This document shows positions 14,801 through 18,727 of a stretch of DNA of 19,364 nt, piece after piece. Location: assembly GCA_016210245.1 (NCBI GenBank), contig JACQUR010000191.1, positions 1 to 19,364 on the forward strand, in the 5' to 3' direction. Origin of the DNA: Chloroflexota bacterium (lineage in GTDB: Bacteria > Chloroflexota > UBA6077 > JACQUR01). How positions within the stretch are numbered: the first letter of the stretch is position 1; each line of letters begins with the position of its first letter. The notes beneath the pieces were generated by a model, which worked only from the letters and a program-made list of their open reading frames with translations, was not told the DNA's origin and did not search any database. Made by a program: the position numbers and the translations under genes.

Positions 14801-16758
14801 CCCCTGGCCGTCGCCACGACCACCGTGTTCGGGTCGAACGGCAGCACGGCGAGGGCGTGGAAATCCTGAATTGGCCGCCCCGCGATCCTGGGCGTGCCGT
14901 CGGCGTTCGAGGTGAGGTTGCTCCACGTGGCGCCACCGGTGGTGGACTTGAACAGGTCTGGCCCCCCCACGTAGACCACGTTCGGGTTAGTGGGGTCCAC
15001 GGTGACCGAACTGTTGTGGAACCACTGGCGCTGCGTATCCGCCTGCGTCGTGAGCGCCCAGTGGTCGCCGCCATCGGTAGAGCGGAAGACGCCCAGTAAC
15101 CCGCCGTTGGAAGCGTCCTCCATGGTCGCATACAGCCAGGTGGCGCTGTCCAGGCAGTTCGTGTACGGGTGGTCGCACGCGAGGGCCAACTGGATGCGGC
15201 CCACCAGGGACCAGTTGGTGGGCAACCCCTCGGTCAGCTTGGTGAAGGTGCTCTCCCCCTGCTTCATCCGGTAGATGCCCTGCTTGGCCACATCGGCCGT
15301 ACTGGCCTCGTGGAAGCGGGCGGCGAAGACGGTGCCATTCGCGCTCACGACGACGTCGCTGAACTGCGCGCGCGTGCTGGACGCGCCGCCGATGTTCCCA
15401 TCGCTGATGAACGACCAGGTCTGGCCGTCGTCGGTGCTCCTGGCCAGGCCGGTGTTCAGCGTCAGCCCCGCGGCGCGCGGGTCGTCGATGCAGGCGTTGG
15501 CCGCCGCCCACAGCGTGCGCGCGCCCACGTTCGAGGTCGGGTCGACGGCCAGCCTGGCCAGCGCGGCGCCGCGGAAGACCGACGCTCCATACCGGGTCCA
15601 GGTGGCGCCACCGTCTGTGGACTCGAGCACGCCGGCCCCGTAGTACGAGTCCTGGCTGCAGTGCGCCTCGCCGGTGCCTACCCACAGCTTCCGTGCCGTG
15701 TCGAAGGGGTCCAGGACGAGCGTGGTGCCCGCCAGGCTGGGCTGCCGATCGGTCAGGGGCGTCCAGTTCACGCCCGCATCGACCGTCTTCCAGACGCCGC
15801 CCAGCGCGGTTACTGCATACCAGGTTTGCGAGCTAACCAGGGCCAGGGACTGCACTCGGCCCGCCAGGCGGTACGCGCTGCCAGACACGCTGATGGGCGC
15901 CGGGCCGATCGGTACCCAGGCGCTCTCGACGGACGAGCCCATGCCCGGGGGCGCCGAGAGCGCCCGGCGCTCGCTCTGGCTGGCGGTGCGCAGGGCGCCC
16001 CGGGCCTTGAGCTGGGCCTCCTGCGCGCGCGCCCGCTCCAGGGCGCCTTCGGGCAGGCGGCCCCTGGCGTCGGCGCGCTGCCGGTAGAACCAATCGACGC
16101 TCTGCAGGAAGAGCCGCTGCAGCAAGCTCGGGCCACTGCCCGGGCCGGGGGTAGGCAAGGCGAGCACGGCTGCTGGCGCCGGGCTCGGGGTTGGCACCGG
16201 GGTAACGGTCACGGTGAGCAGGGCAGTCGGCGTGGCGGTCACGGTGAGCAGCGCGGTCGGCGTGGCCGTCGACGTGGACGTGGCGGTTGCCGTGGGAGTG
16301 CCGGTCGACGTCGGCGTCGGGGTTGCCGTTGCCACGGCACTGGCCGTGGCGCTCGGCACGATCGTCCCGGTCGCCGAGGCGGTGGAGGTGGCCGCGGCGG
16401 TCACCGTCGCCGTGGAAGTGGCCGGGGCCGTTGGTGCGCCGGTGGCGGTCGGGTTGGCCGTGGCCGTGAGGGTGCTGGTCGCGGTGGCGGTCGAGGCGAC
16501 CGTTGCTGAAGCCACAGCCGTGGCCGTGGCCGTGGGCGACGAAGCTGGAGTGGCGGTGGGACTGGGATTGGGGAGCGGCGTCGGCACGCTGGTGGCGGTC
16601 GGTGTGCCCGTCGCCGCCGTGGCCGTGGCCTCGGCCAGGGCCACGGCGGCCGCCGGCGCCCCGGTGCAGAGCGCCGCGACTGCGACCGCGAACAGTCCCA
16701 GGAGTGATAGCCACACCTGGACCTGGCTCACTCTCTTGATGCTGCTGCCCGTGTTCAC
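2899..16758 (-). CDS. Giant secreted multidomain protein: two BNR propellers, FlgD/Ig modules, Chloroflexota C-terminus
   Basis: This is a predicted exported or surface protein of about 4619 residues; its ligand or substrate is unknown. The GTG at 16758 is preferred because AGGAGG lies 7 nt upstream. A TTG eight codons earlier has no such site and overlaps it. Approximate residues are: signal peptide with basic N-region and hydrophobic core (1-45); Thr/Ala/Pro/Val stalk (40-210); sortilin/BNR-type beta-propeller P1 (275-1150) with about nine Asp-boxes such as STDGGATW; FlgD-Ig-like and Ig modules (1150-1923); propeller P2 (1925-2723); more FlgD-Ig and Ig modules (2728-4156); Gly/Pro/Thr linker (4155-4253); ZU5-like domain ending LTVFAVL (4257-4396); and Chloroflexota-type module GYPVSGRF...LQWRPE plus a final domain (4400-4619). 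Closely spaced Cys pairs recur in both propellers, consistent with disulfides outside the cell. No LPXTG or other sorting signal is seen. The Asp-boxes do not show enzyme activity; adhesion or carbohydrate/protein binding is a guess. Frame and codon use are continuous throughout, with no sign of decay. Confidence 0.9.
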   Translation of the reverse strand: MNTGSSIKRVSQVQVWLSLLGLFAVAVAALCTGAPAAAVALAEATATAATGTPTATSVPTPLPNPSPTATPASSPTATATAVASATVASTATATSTLTATANPTATGAPTAPATSTATVTAAATSTASATGTIVPSATASAVATATPTPTSTGTPTATATSTSTATPTALLTVTATPTALLTVTVTPVPTPSPAPAAVLALPTPGPGSGPSLLQRLFLQSVDWFYRQRADARGRLPEGALERARAQEAQLKARGALRTASQSERRALSAPPGMGSSVESAWVPIGPAPISVSGSAYRLAGRVQSLALVSSQTWYAVTALGGVWKTVDAGVNWTPLTDRQPSLAGTTLVLDPFDTARKLWVGTGEAHCSQDSYYGAGVLESTDGGATWTRYGASVFRGAALARLAVDPTSNVGARTLWAAANACIDDPRAAGLTLNTGLARSTDDGQTWSFISDGNIGGASSTRAQFSDVVVSANGTVFAARFHEASTADVAKQGIYRMKQGESTFTKLTEGLPTNWSLVGRIQLALACDHPYTNCLDSATWLYATMEDASNGGLLGVFRSTDGGDHWALTTQADTQRQWFHNSSVTVDPTNPNVVYVGGPDLFKSTTGGATWSNLTSNADGTPRIAGRPIQDFHALAVLPFDPNTVVVATARGVYKSTDGGSTWLDANGTTNALAIATGYLGAPDPGNGSKFYVGTQDSGAVAWAGIGTFTWAQMVDGAVTDVKVGSPSSTLYRTDAFVYSSAGYGVPFSRSDDSGTTWTFKGPPDCGAALITNCVDQQIDKVGFWVPTVQDPFDATSRTLYVGTNRVFRTTTGGDSTTDSGTSTGGNSGTTLNDTSKNWTTDQWKGAMVTITAGAGATQTRFVTGNTATQLTVSPGWSLTVGSPDGTSTYTVVAPPWTLVNVRPWPDPLFADGQTGPPIDTPNTDQVTMEEDVQACRASPGGCRLTDTYLTALGLGQRYTSSGRADTIYAGDTQGRIWVTNPDLQASECAVAPNRPNPALRPPCWKGPFGPTNGLPGRWITSIAVHPTSPNIAYATFSGFNAATPTMTGHVFKTANGGALWLDASGLLPDVPVNSITIDRTNPNILYIATDIGVYKSQDGALSWESLNSGLPNAPVWSVAIHPIGDAPGDTALFAITHGRSVFRADRKTDAAPTISAASAAPSPFSPCGTMASGTSVPCNLVNDTTTISYTLSEAAAVMLRIYDEQNNLVNTLVDFEWKQDPSNVYPSTFARTWDGRDVAGYLVPDGRYTFRIEATDSAGNTATPVSGVAIVDNFTPAVTGPTVVPPFSPRVDNPATASIAYTLSESGSVTIKIFDPANVLQRTLLNNVPRPAGASADTWDGKDDSGNIVGYNAGAGTYTDGTYTYKIDFQDAAVNSAPQFVGTVVVDRQPPPAPTVTIPSATVVTSASSYTIAGVAEANALVQVWVDANNNGVKDATETDLRGSQQLTGGAIAYSISAALTRDWRNDFVVTATDAAGNRSLGARVPRITQDSFAPFFTNVADAPDPFSPVLGSTTTISYTLSEHATVSLRFYDASGTLVRTLLNAVDRPSGPSTETWDGKDGSGALVANGRYTYRLDAVDPAGNSGTPVFSTVAADSTAPVLSGLSASPSAFSPNGDGASDTTILIYTLSEPAAVTLELFDAGNTRQRLLVNAVNRGAGANADTWDGKDDAGAPVGDGDYTYRIGAVDAAGNTAALASGTVKVDTLAPGAPTVADPLIPASTTETTYTIVGAAELGALVQVWVDANSNGIKDANETTEAGRQQLATGAGSYSVLASLTQNATNEFVATATDAAGNRSPGADVPSITQRDITPPTISAVSASPSRFSPNDDGIDDTTALRYTLSEAATVTVRIKDSTGAVVRALVPGRARAAGAQSEVWDGRDDRAAVVPDGGYSYEIQAVDAAGNGAGPVTGTVSVDTLTPATMPVEGRWESVGPAPIKLFLGTDGSGNPVESPFRLAGRVQAVALASARTWYAVSAAGGVWKTNDAGASWDALTDQQASLAGSSIVLDPADPNTLWVGTGEAHCGFDSVYGSGVLRSSDGGATWAREDNAPFTRAAIARLAVDPTSTVGQRTLYAAVSRCLEPPADLGHGITDGLTLATGLAKSADGGRTWAFLSEAGLGGSSGGTAQFSDVVVSPTGTVYATRYRDANPTMNGIYRRRPTDTGTGFQRLGQGLPNNWGEVGQMRLALACGHFSTNCPTSADVLYAVLENSTTLQLLGIFKSSDGGDNWARLAQGDETPAYDHAGAVGADPGNPNLVYVGGLDVFRSTDGGSAWTNRTGGLSGRPIWDIHDLVVLPSDPSTVVAATGRGVFASTDGGITWTDANGRPPRALGIATAYYGAPDASTRDRLYVSTQDAGVLRYGGQATWDQVIDGFMSVWGWPAVGHVQVDPTNPNNLYWAGAIHLVSGLGPDGVFRYQFGKARSLDGGKTWTSLPFVACNPPTTVRDCFDQTLDGSNGVGFLPPLVMDPNDPRTLYFGTSRVFKTTNADTASGDPAWQLIYVRDRSGVDSYRLSSEYLTAIGVAKSDPRVIYVGDANGAIWVTRPDLTKSSCTIPNPAVDDAVVPPCWTGPFTMDNGGVPGATGSSGRFLTDIAVHPTNARIAYATYSGFNGANRIGGHVFMTTDGGQTWSNMSATLPDVPVNSITIDPQRPNVLYLATDVGVYKSPDGGRSWAPLNDGLPTTARVWKVLVHPFAYTVDGKDARSLFAVTHGRGVYRAVQTIDSAPTITSLSASPNSFSPCGTGVDGTAIRCDRTRDLDSGMATAGGAATLTDGGKTWATDVWAGATATITGGTGVGQARTITGNSATILTVGSNWATSPDATSTYRIAALGMDSGTATDGRAATLVDASKAWADKLWIGATVTITGGTGAGQSRTVIGNTATTLTVASNWATPPSGTSTYKLAGVVESGTATSGGANTLVDAARAWGTNGRVGATLTLTGGTGAGQSRQVVGNMATMLTVDSNWATLPDGTSTYKLVGLAVDTTTLSYTLSKDASVTVKLRSPSGDFSRTLLSRQPRAGGANTVAWDGKNDAGSVVPDGTYSYLVDAVDAAGLSAPQVATTVVVANRAPTITGDPSAPPFSPNGDGVKDTTAISYTLSEAARVTLRVHDSASALKRTLVTLGARPAGTSSETWDGKDDGGSVVGHGTYTYFVDAVDAAGTAASTFSGTVRVDLVAPPAPAVVTPSGPVSVSATRYHITGTAEANALVQVWVDANNDGLKNDGQTAPVGQAQLAGDAAIYDAEATLAPNAQNDLLVTATDAAGNESAPARVPRIIQDSDAPVFSNVTASPNPLSPNGDGVKDTTTIAYRLSELAAVKLVIYDRACTDPGRTLKRTLVGTLVAGTLVGVNRSIGDSTETWDGKDDLGALVGDGAYTYCLDAQDAAGNRALQVSGTVVLDLTRPEIKQVIDSPDPFSPNGDSSQDTVSIGYELTEHAQVTMHVYTGACGSSVLVRRVANGESRGAGARAETWDGKNDGAARVADATYTYCIDAVDDAGNPANTARGSVTVDTAAPVLPGASGASSGGNTATTLNDTGQAWAANQWVGLSVRITGGTGAGQARAITANTATSLTVSPPAWDTIPDATSTYTIGDDLGTSSGGTATTLVDTTRAWTVDRWKDRQVTITGGTGAGQLRTVSGNTATTLTVYPDWTTVPDATSAYSLASLSVSAPRPGSASGTSSDGNTATTLADITRAWTADQWSGLRLKITGGTGAGQSRGVVSNTDTTLTVSPAWTTIPDATSTYAIGGVLAINQQTFTITGTAQAGSTLKAWVDTNNDGLKNDGQTTPVATAIAGTVDTYSLQVPLALNADNYFVVTATDPAGNESLAADVPTITHSAPVITVPTPAAPPFSPNGDGIKDTTTISYSLSSDARVTLTILDASGGLVNTLVNDQNRLAGANSQAWDGKNASGTIVADGSYTVHIEAVDASGSTAAPVSGTVVVDRVSPAISSVSDAPDPFSPNGDGTNDTVTIAYTLSEAASVTLTIKDATGAPIRTVANAQARSAGAHTEDAWDGKDGASATVAAGTYTYRVEATDAAGNAATPQTGTVVVDLTAPAVPTVTVPATPVTVSTETFAISGSAEAGALVQVWADANGNGQRDVGEALAGSQQLSAGATSYSVTVSLTVDAANNFLVTAADAAGNQSPAAVVPSITRQPAPTPTITPTPVPTATPAPTATPAPGGGEGGGGGGSGGPSGGGATTTGGGGGGGGVGAPAAPVPVATAAPAPAPAPPTAMPAPEPTATPVPTFEAGARAAGPAVQAVIPPGGGRVASDDERVAVSVLARSAGDSAALMELLPLVPESVPPPPPGFQLGEKTFQLNLANLDTGERLRQFTAPLILTYRPTARELAQAEGDLSRLKVSWWNGQTWVALSCSVAGDSLTCTLPHLTVFAVLIAPREIGPLEVELFNGRFFAATNGFGGAGGTGFAVTDDSQAAFWGEFQRLGGLQRVGYPVSGRFMYRGFLTQAFQKLALQWRPELGRAVPVNVFDELNQRGADAWLEAFRQVPPAADTSPDSGLTFDDITSRHVAFLDAYPALRDFYLADPNWLETYGLPLSVKDYGPVVGVRLQRATLQLWTVDVPWATAGTVVVGNGSDLAKEAGLWPAGAVTPSDIYRSLFVE
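2902..3990 (-). other. C-terminal ZU5-like and Chloroflexota-type modules of the giant protein
   Basis: Residues about 4257-4396 start with IPPGGGRVASDDERVAV and end with LPHLTVFAVLIAP. A WWNGQTWVAL strand lies between. This is the pattern of a ZU5-like/post-linker domain often seen before Chloroflexota C-termini. A module follows with FWGEFQRLGGLQRVGYPVSG, then QAFQKLALQWRPE (about nt 3320-3540). The last about 110 residues contain HVAFLDAYPALRDFYLADP and GLPLSVKDYG, and end at LFVE. From memory, such modules recur at the ends of secreted Chloroflexota proteins with varied N-terminal parts. They probably serve localisation or surface association rather than catalysis. Confidence 0.6.
4000..4295 (-). 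other. Low-complexity Pro/Thr and poly-Gly linker of the giant protein
   Basis: This stretch encodes TPTPVPTATPAPT-like sequence, then a Gly-rich run of about 35 residues, then an Ala/Pro-rich run. It separates the Ig modules from the C-terminal domains and is presumably a flexible, envelope-spanning tether. At DNA level it is a CCACCGCC-type simple repeat, prone to slippage and to assembly error. Confidence 0.7.
5521..6205 (-). repeat. Three GAGQ/PDATSTY repeats at the F9-Ig4 boundary (copies D-F)
   Basis: Three tandem copies of a roughly 65-75-residue repeat lie here. Each reads: SSGG..TTL.D...AW...W, a VTITGGTGAGQ.R strand pair, N(T)xTxLTVxPxW, then TxPDATS.Y. Approximate extents in coding order are D 5985-6205, E 5775-5965 and F 5521-5735. 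Between E and F is a spacer containing SAPRPGSA. The block separates an opening like DTAAPVLPG from the Ig4 core TFTITGTAQAG. In Ig3 the corresponding parts are joined directly, so the block looks inserted. Confidence 0.8.
7815..8480 (-). repeat. Three GAGQ/PDATSTY repeats inside FlgD module F6 (copies A-C)
   Basis: Three tandem copies interrupt one FlgD-Ig-like module. Upstream is FSPCGTGVDGTAIRCD and downstream is VDTTTLSYTLSKDASVTV. In module F1 the same two halves are joined directly (FSPCGTMASGTS, short spacer, DTTTISYTLSE). Approximate extents are A 8262-8478, B 8036-8260 and C 7815-8035. DNA identity between the three copies is visibly high around the GGTGAGQSR and SNWAT segments, suggesting recent tandem amplification after insertion. 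Confidence 0.85.
8590..10985 (-). repeat. Propeller P2, second copy of the BNR/sortilin-like unit
   Basis: About 800 residues are clearly homologous to P1. Shared segments include FRLAGRVQAVALA, WYAVSAAGGVWKT, LWVGTGEAHC, VYGSGVL and LPDVPVNSITID. Asp-box turns occur about nine times (for example SSDGGATW, SADGGRTW, STDGGITW, TTDGGQTW). Cys pairs such as CGHFSTNC and CNPPTTVRDC match pairs in P1. Unlike P1, this copy lacks an inserted GAGQ repeat in the blade following SRVFKTT. Confidence 0.85.
10985..13305 (-). repeat. First FlgD-Ig/Ig module array (F1-F5, Ig1-Ig2)
   Basis: The order on the coding strand is F1 F2 Ig1 F3 F4 Ig2 F5, then P2. F1 (about 12960-13270) has the Cys variant FSPCGTMASG, as does F6, the other module directly behind a propeller. 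Other approximate positions are F2 12595-12900, Ig1 12285-12590, F3 11960-12240, F4 11640-11925, Ig2 11325-11640 and F5 10985-11285. Ig modules carry VDANNNGVKD and VDANSNGIKD loops, possibly calcium-binding. The array stops after one F of its third triplet, where P2 begins. Confidence 0.8.
13310..15935 (-). repeat. Propeller P1, first copy of the BNR/sortilin-like unit
   Basis: About 870 residues with about nine Asp-box-type turns (for example STDGGATW, STDDGQTW, STTGGATW, STDGGSTW). The start is WVPIGPAPISVSG and the end is GRSVFRADRKTDAAP. The unit is homologous to P2 along its whole length. It is longer mainly because of one inserted GAGQ repeat (14077-14300) and a Cys-containing loop (QACRASPGGCRLTD). 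A sialidase or other hydrolase active site is not recognisable from the Asp-boxes alone. Confidence 0.85.
14077..14300 (-). repeat. Single GAGQ-type repeat inserted in a P1 blade (copy G)
   Basis: About 75 residues match the repeat in the two triplet clusters: SGTSTGGNSGTTLND, W..DQWKGAMVTIT, GNTATQLTVSP, PDGTSTYTVV. It is the most diverged copy, with AGAGATQTR in place of GGTGAGQSR. It lies between RVFRTTTGG and PPWTLVNVR. The corresponding P2 blade reads RVFKTTNAD then PAWQLIYVR with no repeat, so the insertion site is well bounded. Confidence 0.8.
16140..16640 (-). other. Thr/Ala/Pro/Ser/Val stalk behind the signal peptide
   Basis: Roughly 165 residues of TATSTxTxTPT-type sequence follow the signal peptide and precede the VLALPTPGPGSGPSLLQRLF segment. 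This is a typical extended, probably glycosylated or wall-spanning stalk of Chloroflexota surface proteins. The DNA is a degenerate simple repeat of GTGGCGGTC-like units, so length may vary between strains. Confidence 0.7.
16207..16266 (-). repeat. 30-bp tandem duplication in the stalk
   Basis: Units 16207-16236 and 16237-16266 match at 28 of 30 bases. They encode two successive copies of ATPTALLTVT. This is the clearest recent duplication in the stalk and indicates ongoing length change by slippage or unequal crossing-over. Confidence 0.75.
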
Positions 16759-16765
16759 GACCAGT

Positions 16766-16771
16766 CCTCCT
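16766..16771 (-). promoter_or_regulatory. Ribosome-binding site of the giant gene
   Basis: The coding strand reads AGGAGG followed by 7 nt and GTG (16758). This fixes the start at the GTG rather than at the upstream in-frame TTG at 16782, for which this site would lie inside the coding sequence. Confidence 0.8.
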
Positions 16772-17008
16772 CGCCTCTGCAAGTGGCAAAACGCCGCAGG
16801 CTCCGCCTACGGCGTCGTGGATGGTAACCGATGGACAGGTGTAGGACTTCCGCCTGGACCAGACCGCAGTGGAGACAACAGCAGAATGAGCCAGTCTAGG
16901 CCGCCATCGCGGCGCCGCCACGCGCGGCAGATTAGAAGACACGCCTGAACTGATCGCCCGGCCGCGGTCGCTTTCGCCTCGCGCTCGGGCGCCCACGTCG
17001 GCTCCCGT

Positions 17009-17037
17009 ACGCTACTCTTTGCAACAGAGGGTGTCAA
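17009..17037 (-). promoter_or_regulatory. Candidate sigma-70-type promoter for the giant gene
   Basis: On the minus strand a perfect TTGACA (17037-17032) is followed, after 17 nt, by TAGCGT (17014-17009), a weak -10. Transcription would start near 17000 and leave a leader of about 240 nt. The -35 is convincing and the -10 is poor, so this is tentative. Confidence 0.35.
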
Positions 17038-17120
17038 GACCCTTCGGTACCTTTTCCCCAGGTTTGTCCAGGCAATCGGAAGAAGTGTGTCGAACGTCAC
17101 AGGTTCGAGGCCCCTGGGAG

Positions 17121-17139
17121 CGCAGGCGAGACGCCTGCG
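17121..17139. repeat. Short REP-like palindrome upstream of the ATPase
   Basis: An 8-bp perfect stem, CGCAGGCG with CGCCTGCG, closes an AGA loop. With its left flank it reads GGGAGCGCAGGCGAG. This is the same framework as the minus-strand reading of the element at 177-197 and closely resembles the 277-305 element. It is one of several such palindromes in this window. Confidence 0.55.
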
Positions 17140-17142
17140 CGT

Positions 17143-17217
17143 GTCTGTCCGAGCCGCGACCGTGAGGGAGCGCAGACCCCGGGTCCGCGCTCCCTCACGG
17201 TCGCGGCTCGGACAGAC
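17143..17217. repeat. Perfect 31-bp inverted repeat
   Basis: Arms 17143-17173 and 17187-17217 are exact inverted copies with a 13-nt spacer that is itself nearly self-complementary (GACCCCGGGTC). The inner ends carry GGGAGCGC/GCGCTCCC, the flank of the short palindromes in this window. The element lies about 50 nt upstream of the ATPase promoter candidate and 385 nt upstream of the giant gene's start. On the giant-gene side it is upstream of the proposed -35, so it would not be in that leader RNA. It may insulate the two promoters or be a small inserted element. Confidence 0.85.
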
Positions 17218-17267
17218 TGGGACCGTGGGAGCGGACGCGCAGGCGAGGCCGCTGCTTTCCCAGGTGG

Positions 17268-17276
17268 TGCTACAAT
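17268..17276 (+). promoter_or_regulatory. Extended -10 promoter candidate for the ATPase
   Basis: The sequence TGCTACAAT contains a TACAAT hexamer (17271-17276) with the TGN extension. There is no good -35 at the usual spacing, consistent with an extended -10 promoter. Transcription would start near 17283, giving a leader of about 85 nt to the ATG at 17368. Confidence 0.5.
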
Positions 17277-17351
17277 CCAGGCTCGCTGTCGCCGACCGTC
17301 CCACACGCACCAGCCGGCTGATGGCTGACCACTGGCCACTGGCCACTTCGC

Positions 17352-17360
17352 AAAGGAGGA
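17352..17360 (+). promoter_or_regulatory. Ribosome-binding site of the ATPase
   Basis: AAAGGAGGA precedes the ATG at 17368. The AGGAGG core ends 8 nt upstream of the start codon, which fixes the start. Confidence 0.85.
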
Positions 17361-17367
17361 CATTCGT

Positions 17368-18651
17368 ATGCCGGTCGCGGGACCAGGCACTCAGGCGTTG
17401 GTCTTCACTCCGCCCGAGCTACGGAGCATCGAGGACACGGGACTTGGACTCCCCTTCCTCTCTGACCTCGTGCTCAAGGTGGTGTACTACGCCGGGACGG
17501 TCACGGGCGGCGAGGTGGCGCGCCGCGTCGGCCTGCCCTTCGTCAACGTGACCGACAAGGTGCTGGACAACTTGAAGCGCCAGATCCTGGTCGAGGTCAA
17601 GAGCGGCGCGTCCATCATGGCCGCCACGTACGAGTACACCCTGACCAACAAGGGCTACGCCAAGGCGCAGGAGCTGATCGAGCGCAGCGCGTACGTGGGC
17701 GTAGCGCCCGTGCCGTTGGCCACCTACCAGCAGGCCGTGCAGGCACAATCGATCCGCGGCGTGGTGGTCACGCGCGAGCAGGTCGCCGACGCCTTCGCCC
17801 ACCTGGTGACTCCTGCCCGGCTGCTGAGCCAGCTTGGCCCGGCCATCAACTCGGGCCGCTCCATCTTCCTGTTCGGCCCGCCGGGCAACGGCAAGACCTC
17901 CCTGGCCGAGACCGCGGCCCGGCTGCTCGGCGGCGCCATCCACATCCCGCACGCGGTCGTGTACGACGCCCAGGTAGTCAAGGTCTTCGATCCGACCTAC
18001 CACCAGGTGATCGAGCAGGCCGAGCGGCGACCCGACGCCACCGACCGCCGCTGGGTGCTCTCACAACGGCCGGTGGTGATCGTCGGAGGCGAACTGATCC
18101 TGGCCTCCCTCGACCTGGTCTACAGCGAGACGAGCCGCTACTACGAGGCGCCGCTGCAGCTCAAGGCCAACGGCGGCATGCTGCTGATCGACGACTTCGG
18201 GCGTCAGTTGATCTCGCCCCGCGATCTGCTCAACCGCTGGATCGTTCCGCTGGAGAAGGGGGTGGACTACCTGAACCTGCGCACGGGCCAGGAGATCGCC
18301 ATCCCGTTCGACCAGCTCGTCATCTTCTCCACCAACATGGAGCCCCGCGGCCTGGTGGACGAGGCCTTCCTGCGCCGCATCCGCTACAAGATCGAGGTAC
18401 CGAACCCCAGCCCGGACGAGTACGCCCAGATCTTTGCCCGCGTGTGCGAGGCGCGCGGCATCCCCTTCGATCTGGGCGCCGTGGAGCGCGTGCTCCAATA
18501 CTGCGCCCGCCAGGGCCTCGAGCCACGCTCCTGCCACCCCCGCGACCTGGTGGACCAACTGATCAACATCGCTGCTTACACCAGCGTGCCCCCCACCCTG
18601 GGCGCCGACCTGCTGGACCTGGCCTGCGAGAGCTACTTTGTGCGGCTCTGA
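17368..18651 (+). CDS. AAA+ ATPase with N-terminal winged-helix domain
   Basis: A cytoplasmic 427-residue ATPase of a widespread but poorly characterised bacterial family; its client is unknown. Residues about 25-110 read as a winged-helix unit (VVYYAGTVTGGEVARRVGLP, VLDNLKRQILVEV, YTLTNKGYAKAQELIE). A linker follows (VGVAPVPLATYQQAVQAQSI). The ATPase core has Walker A GPPGNGKTS (170-178), Walker B MLLIDDFG (271-278), sensor-1 FSTNMEPR (320-327), an arginine-finger candidate in FLRRIRYKIEV (334-344) and sensor-2-like HPRDLVDQL (390-398). All catalytic motifs look intact and the length is normal. The start is fixed by AAAGGAGGA upstream. It is transcribed away from the giant gene and ends at a hairpin facing the GrdE-like gene, so it is probably monocistronic. 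The winged helix could bind DNA, or it could be a protein-interaction module. Confidence 0.85.
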   Translation: MPVAGPGTQALVFTPPELRSIEDTGLGLPFLSDLVLKVVYYAGTVTGGEVARRVGLPFVNVTDKVLDNLKRQILVEVKSGASIMAATYEYTLTNKGYAKAQELIERSAYVGVAPVPLATYQQAVQAQSIRGVVVTREQVADAFAHLVTPARLLSQLGPAINSGRSIFLFGPPGNGKTSLAETAARLLGGAIHIPHAVVYDAQVVKVFDPTYHQVIEQAERRPDATDRRWVLSQRPVVIVGGELILASLDLVYSETSRYYEAPLQLKANGGMLLIDDFGRQLISPRDLLNRWIVPLEKGVDYLNLRTGQEIAIPFDQLVIFSTNMEPRGLVDEAFLRRIRYKIEVPNPSPDEYAQIFARVCEARGIPFDLGAVERVLQYCARQGLEPRSCHPRDLVDQLINIAAYTSVPPTLGADLLDLACESYFVRL

Positions 18652-18662
18652 AGTAGGTCCAC

Positions 18663-18719
18663 GATGGGAAGTACCCGTAGGCAGGGCGCGCGCCGCCCTG
18701 CCCACAGGTACTTCCCATC
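18663..18719. terminator. Long hairpin between convergent genes
   Basis: Arms 18663-18675 and 18707-18719 pair perfectly (GATGGGAAGTACC with GGTACTTCCCATC). With two mismatches the stem continues inward through 18687/18695, giving about 23 base pairs around a 7-nt loop. It occupies most of the 76-nt gap between the ATPase stop and the GrdE-like stop. The position and symmetry suit a bidirectional terminator. It has no strong U-run on either side (CATTAT on the right), so Rho-independent termination is not certain. Confidence 0.65.
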
Positions 18720-18727
18720 ATTATGGA

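Larger units (their letters stand above)
16759..17367. other. Divergent intergenic region with promoters and inverted repeats
   Basis: No gene is supported in these 609 bases between the divergently transcribed giant gene and the AAA+ ATPase. It holds the giant gene's ribosome-binding site, a candidate promoter for each direction, a small hairpin at 17121-17139 and a perfect 31-bp inverted repeat at 17143-17217. Open frames across it give Arg-rich sequence without domains. The stretch 16772-17000 shows nothing further that I can name. Confidence 0.6.

Noticed and set aside
10483..15099. A 1538-codon open frame on the plus strand, opposite the giant gene
   Set aside because: Same reasoning: the composition is a shadow of the sense frame, there are no recognisable domains, and it mirrors the propeller and FlgD repeats.
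13310..15935. Sialidase or exo-glycosidase assignment from Asp-boxes
   Set aside because: Asp-boxes mark the propeller fold only; no arginine triad or other catalytic set could be recognised, so no enzyme activity is claimed.
2899..16782. Start of the giant gene at the TTG at 16782
   Set aside because: The AGGAGG would then lie within the coding sequence, whereas it is ideally placed for the GTG at 16758.
17087..17551. Plus-strand open frame overlapping the start of the ATPase
   Set aside because: It crosses the perfect inverted repeat, has Arg-rich non-domain sequence and overlaps the well-supported ATPase in another frame.
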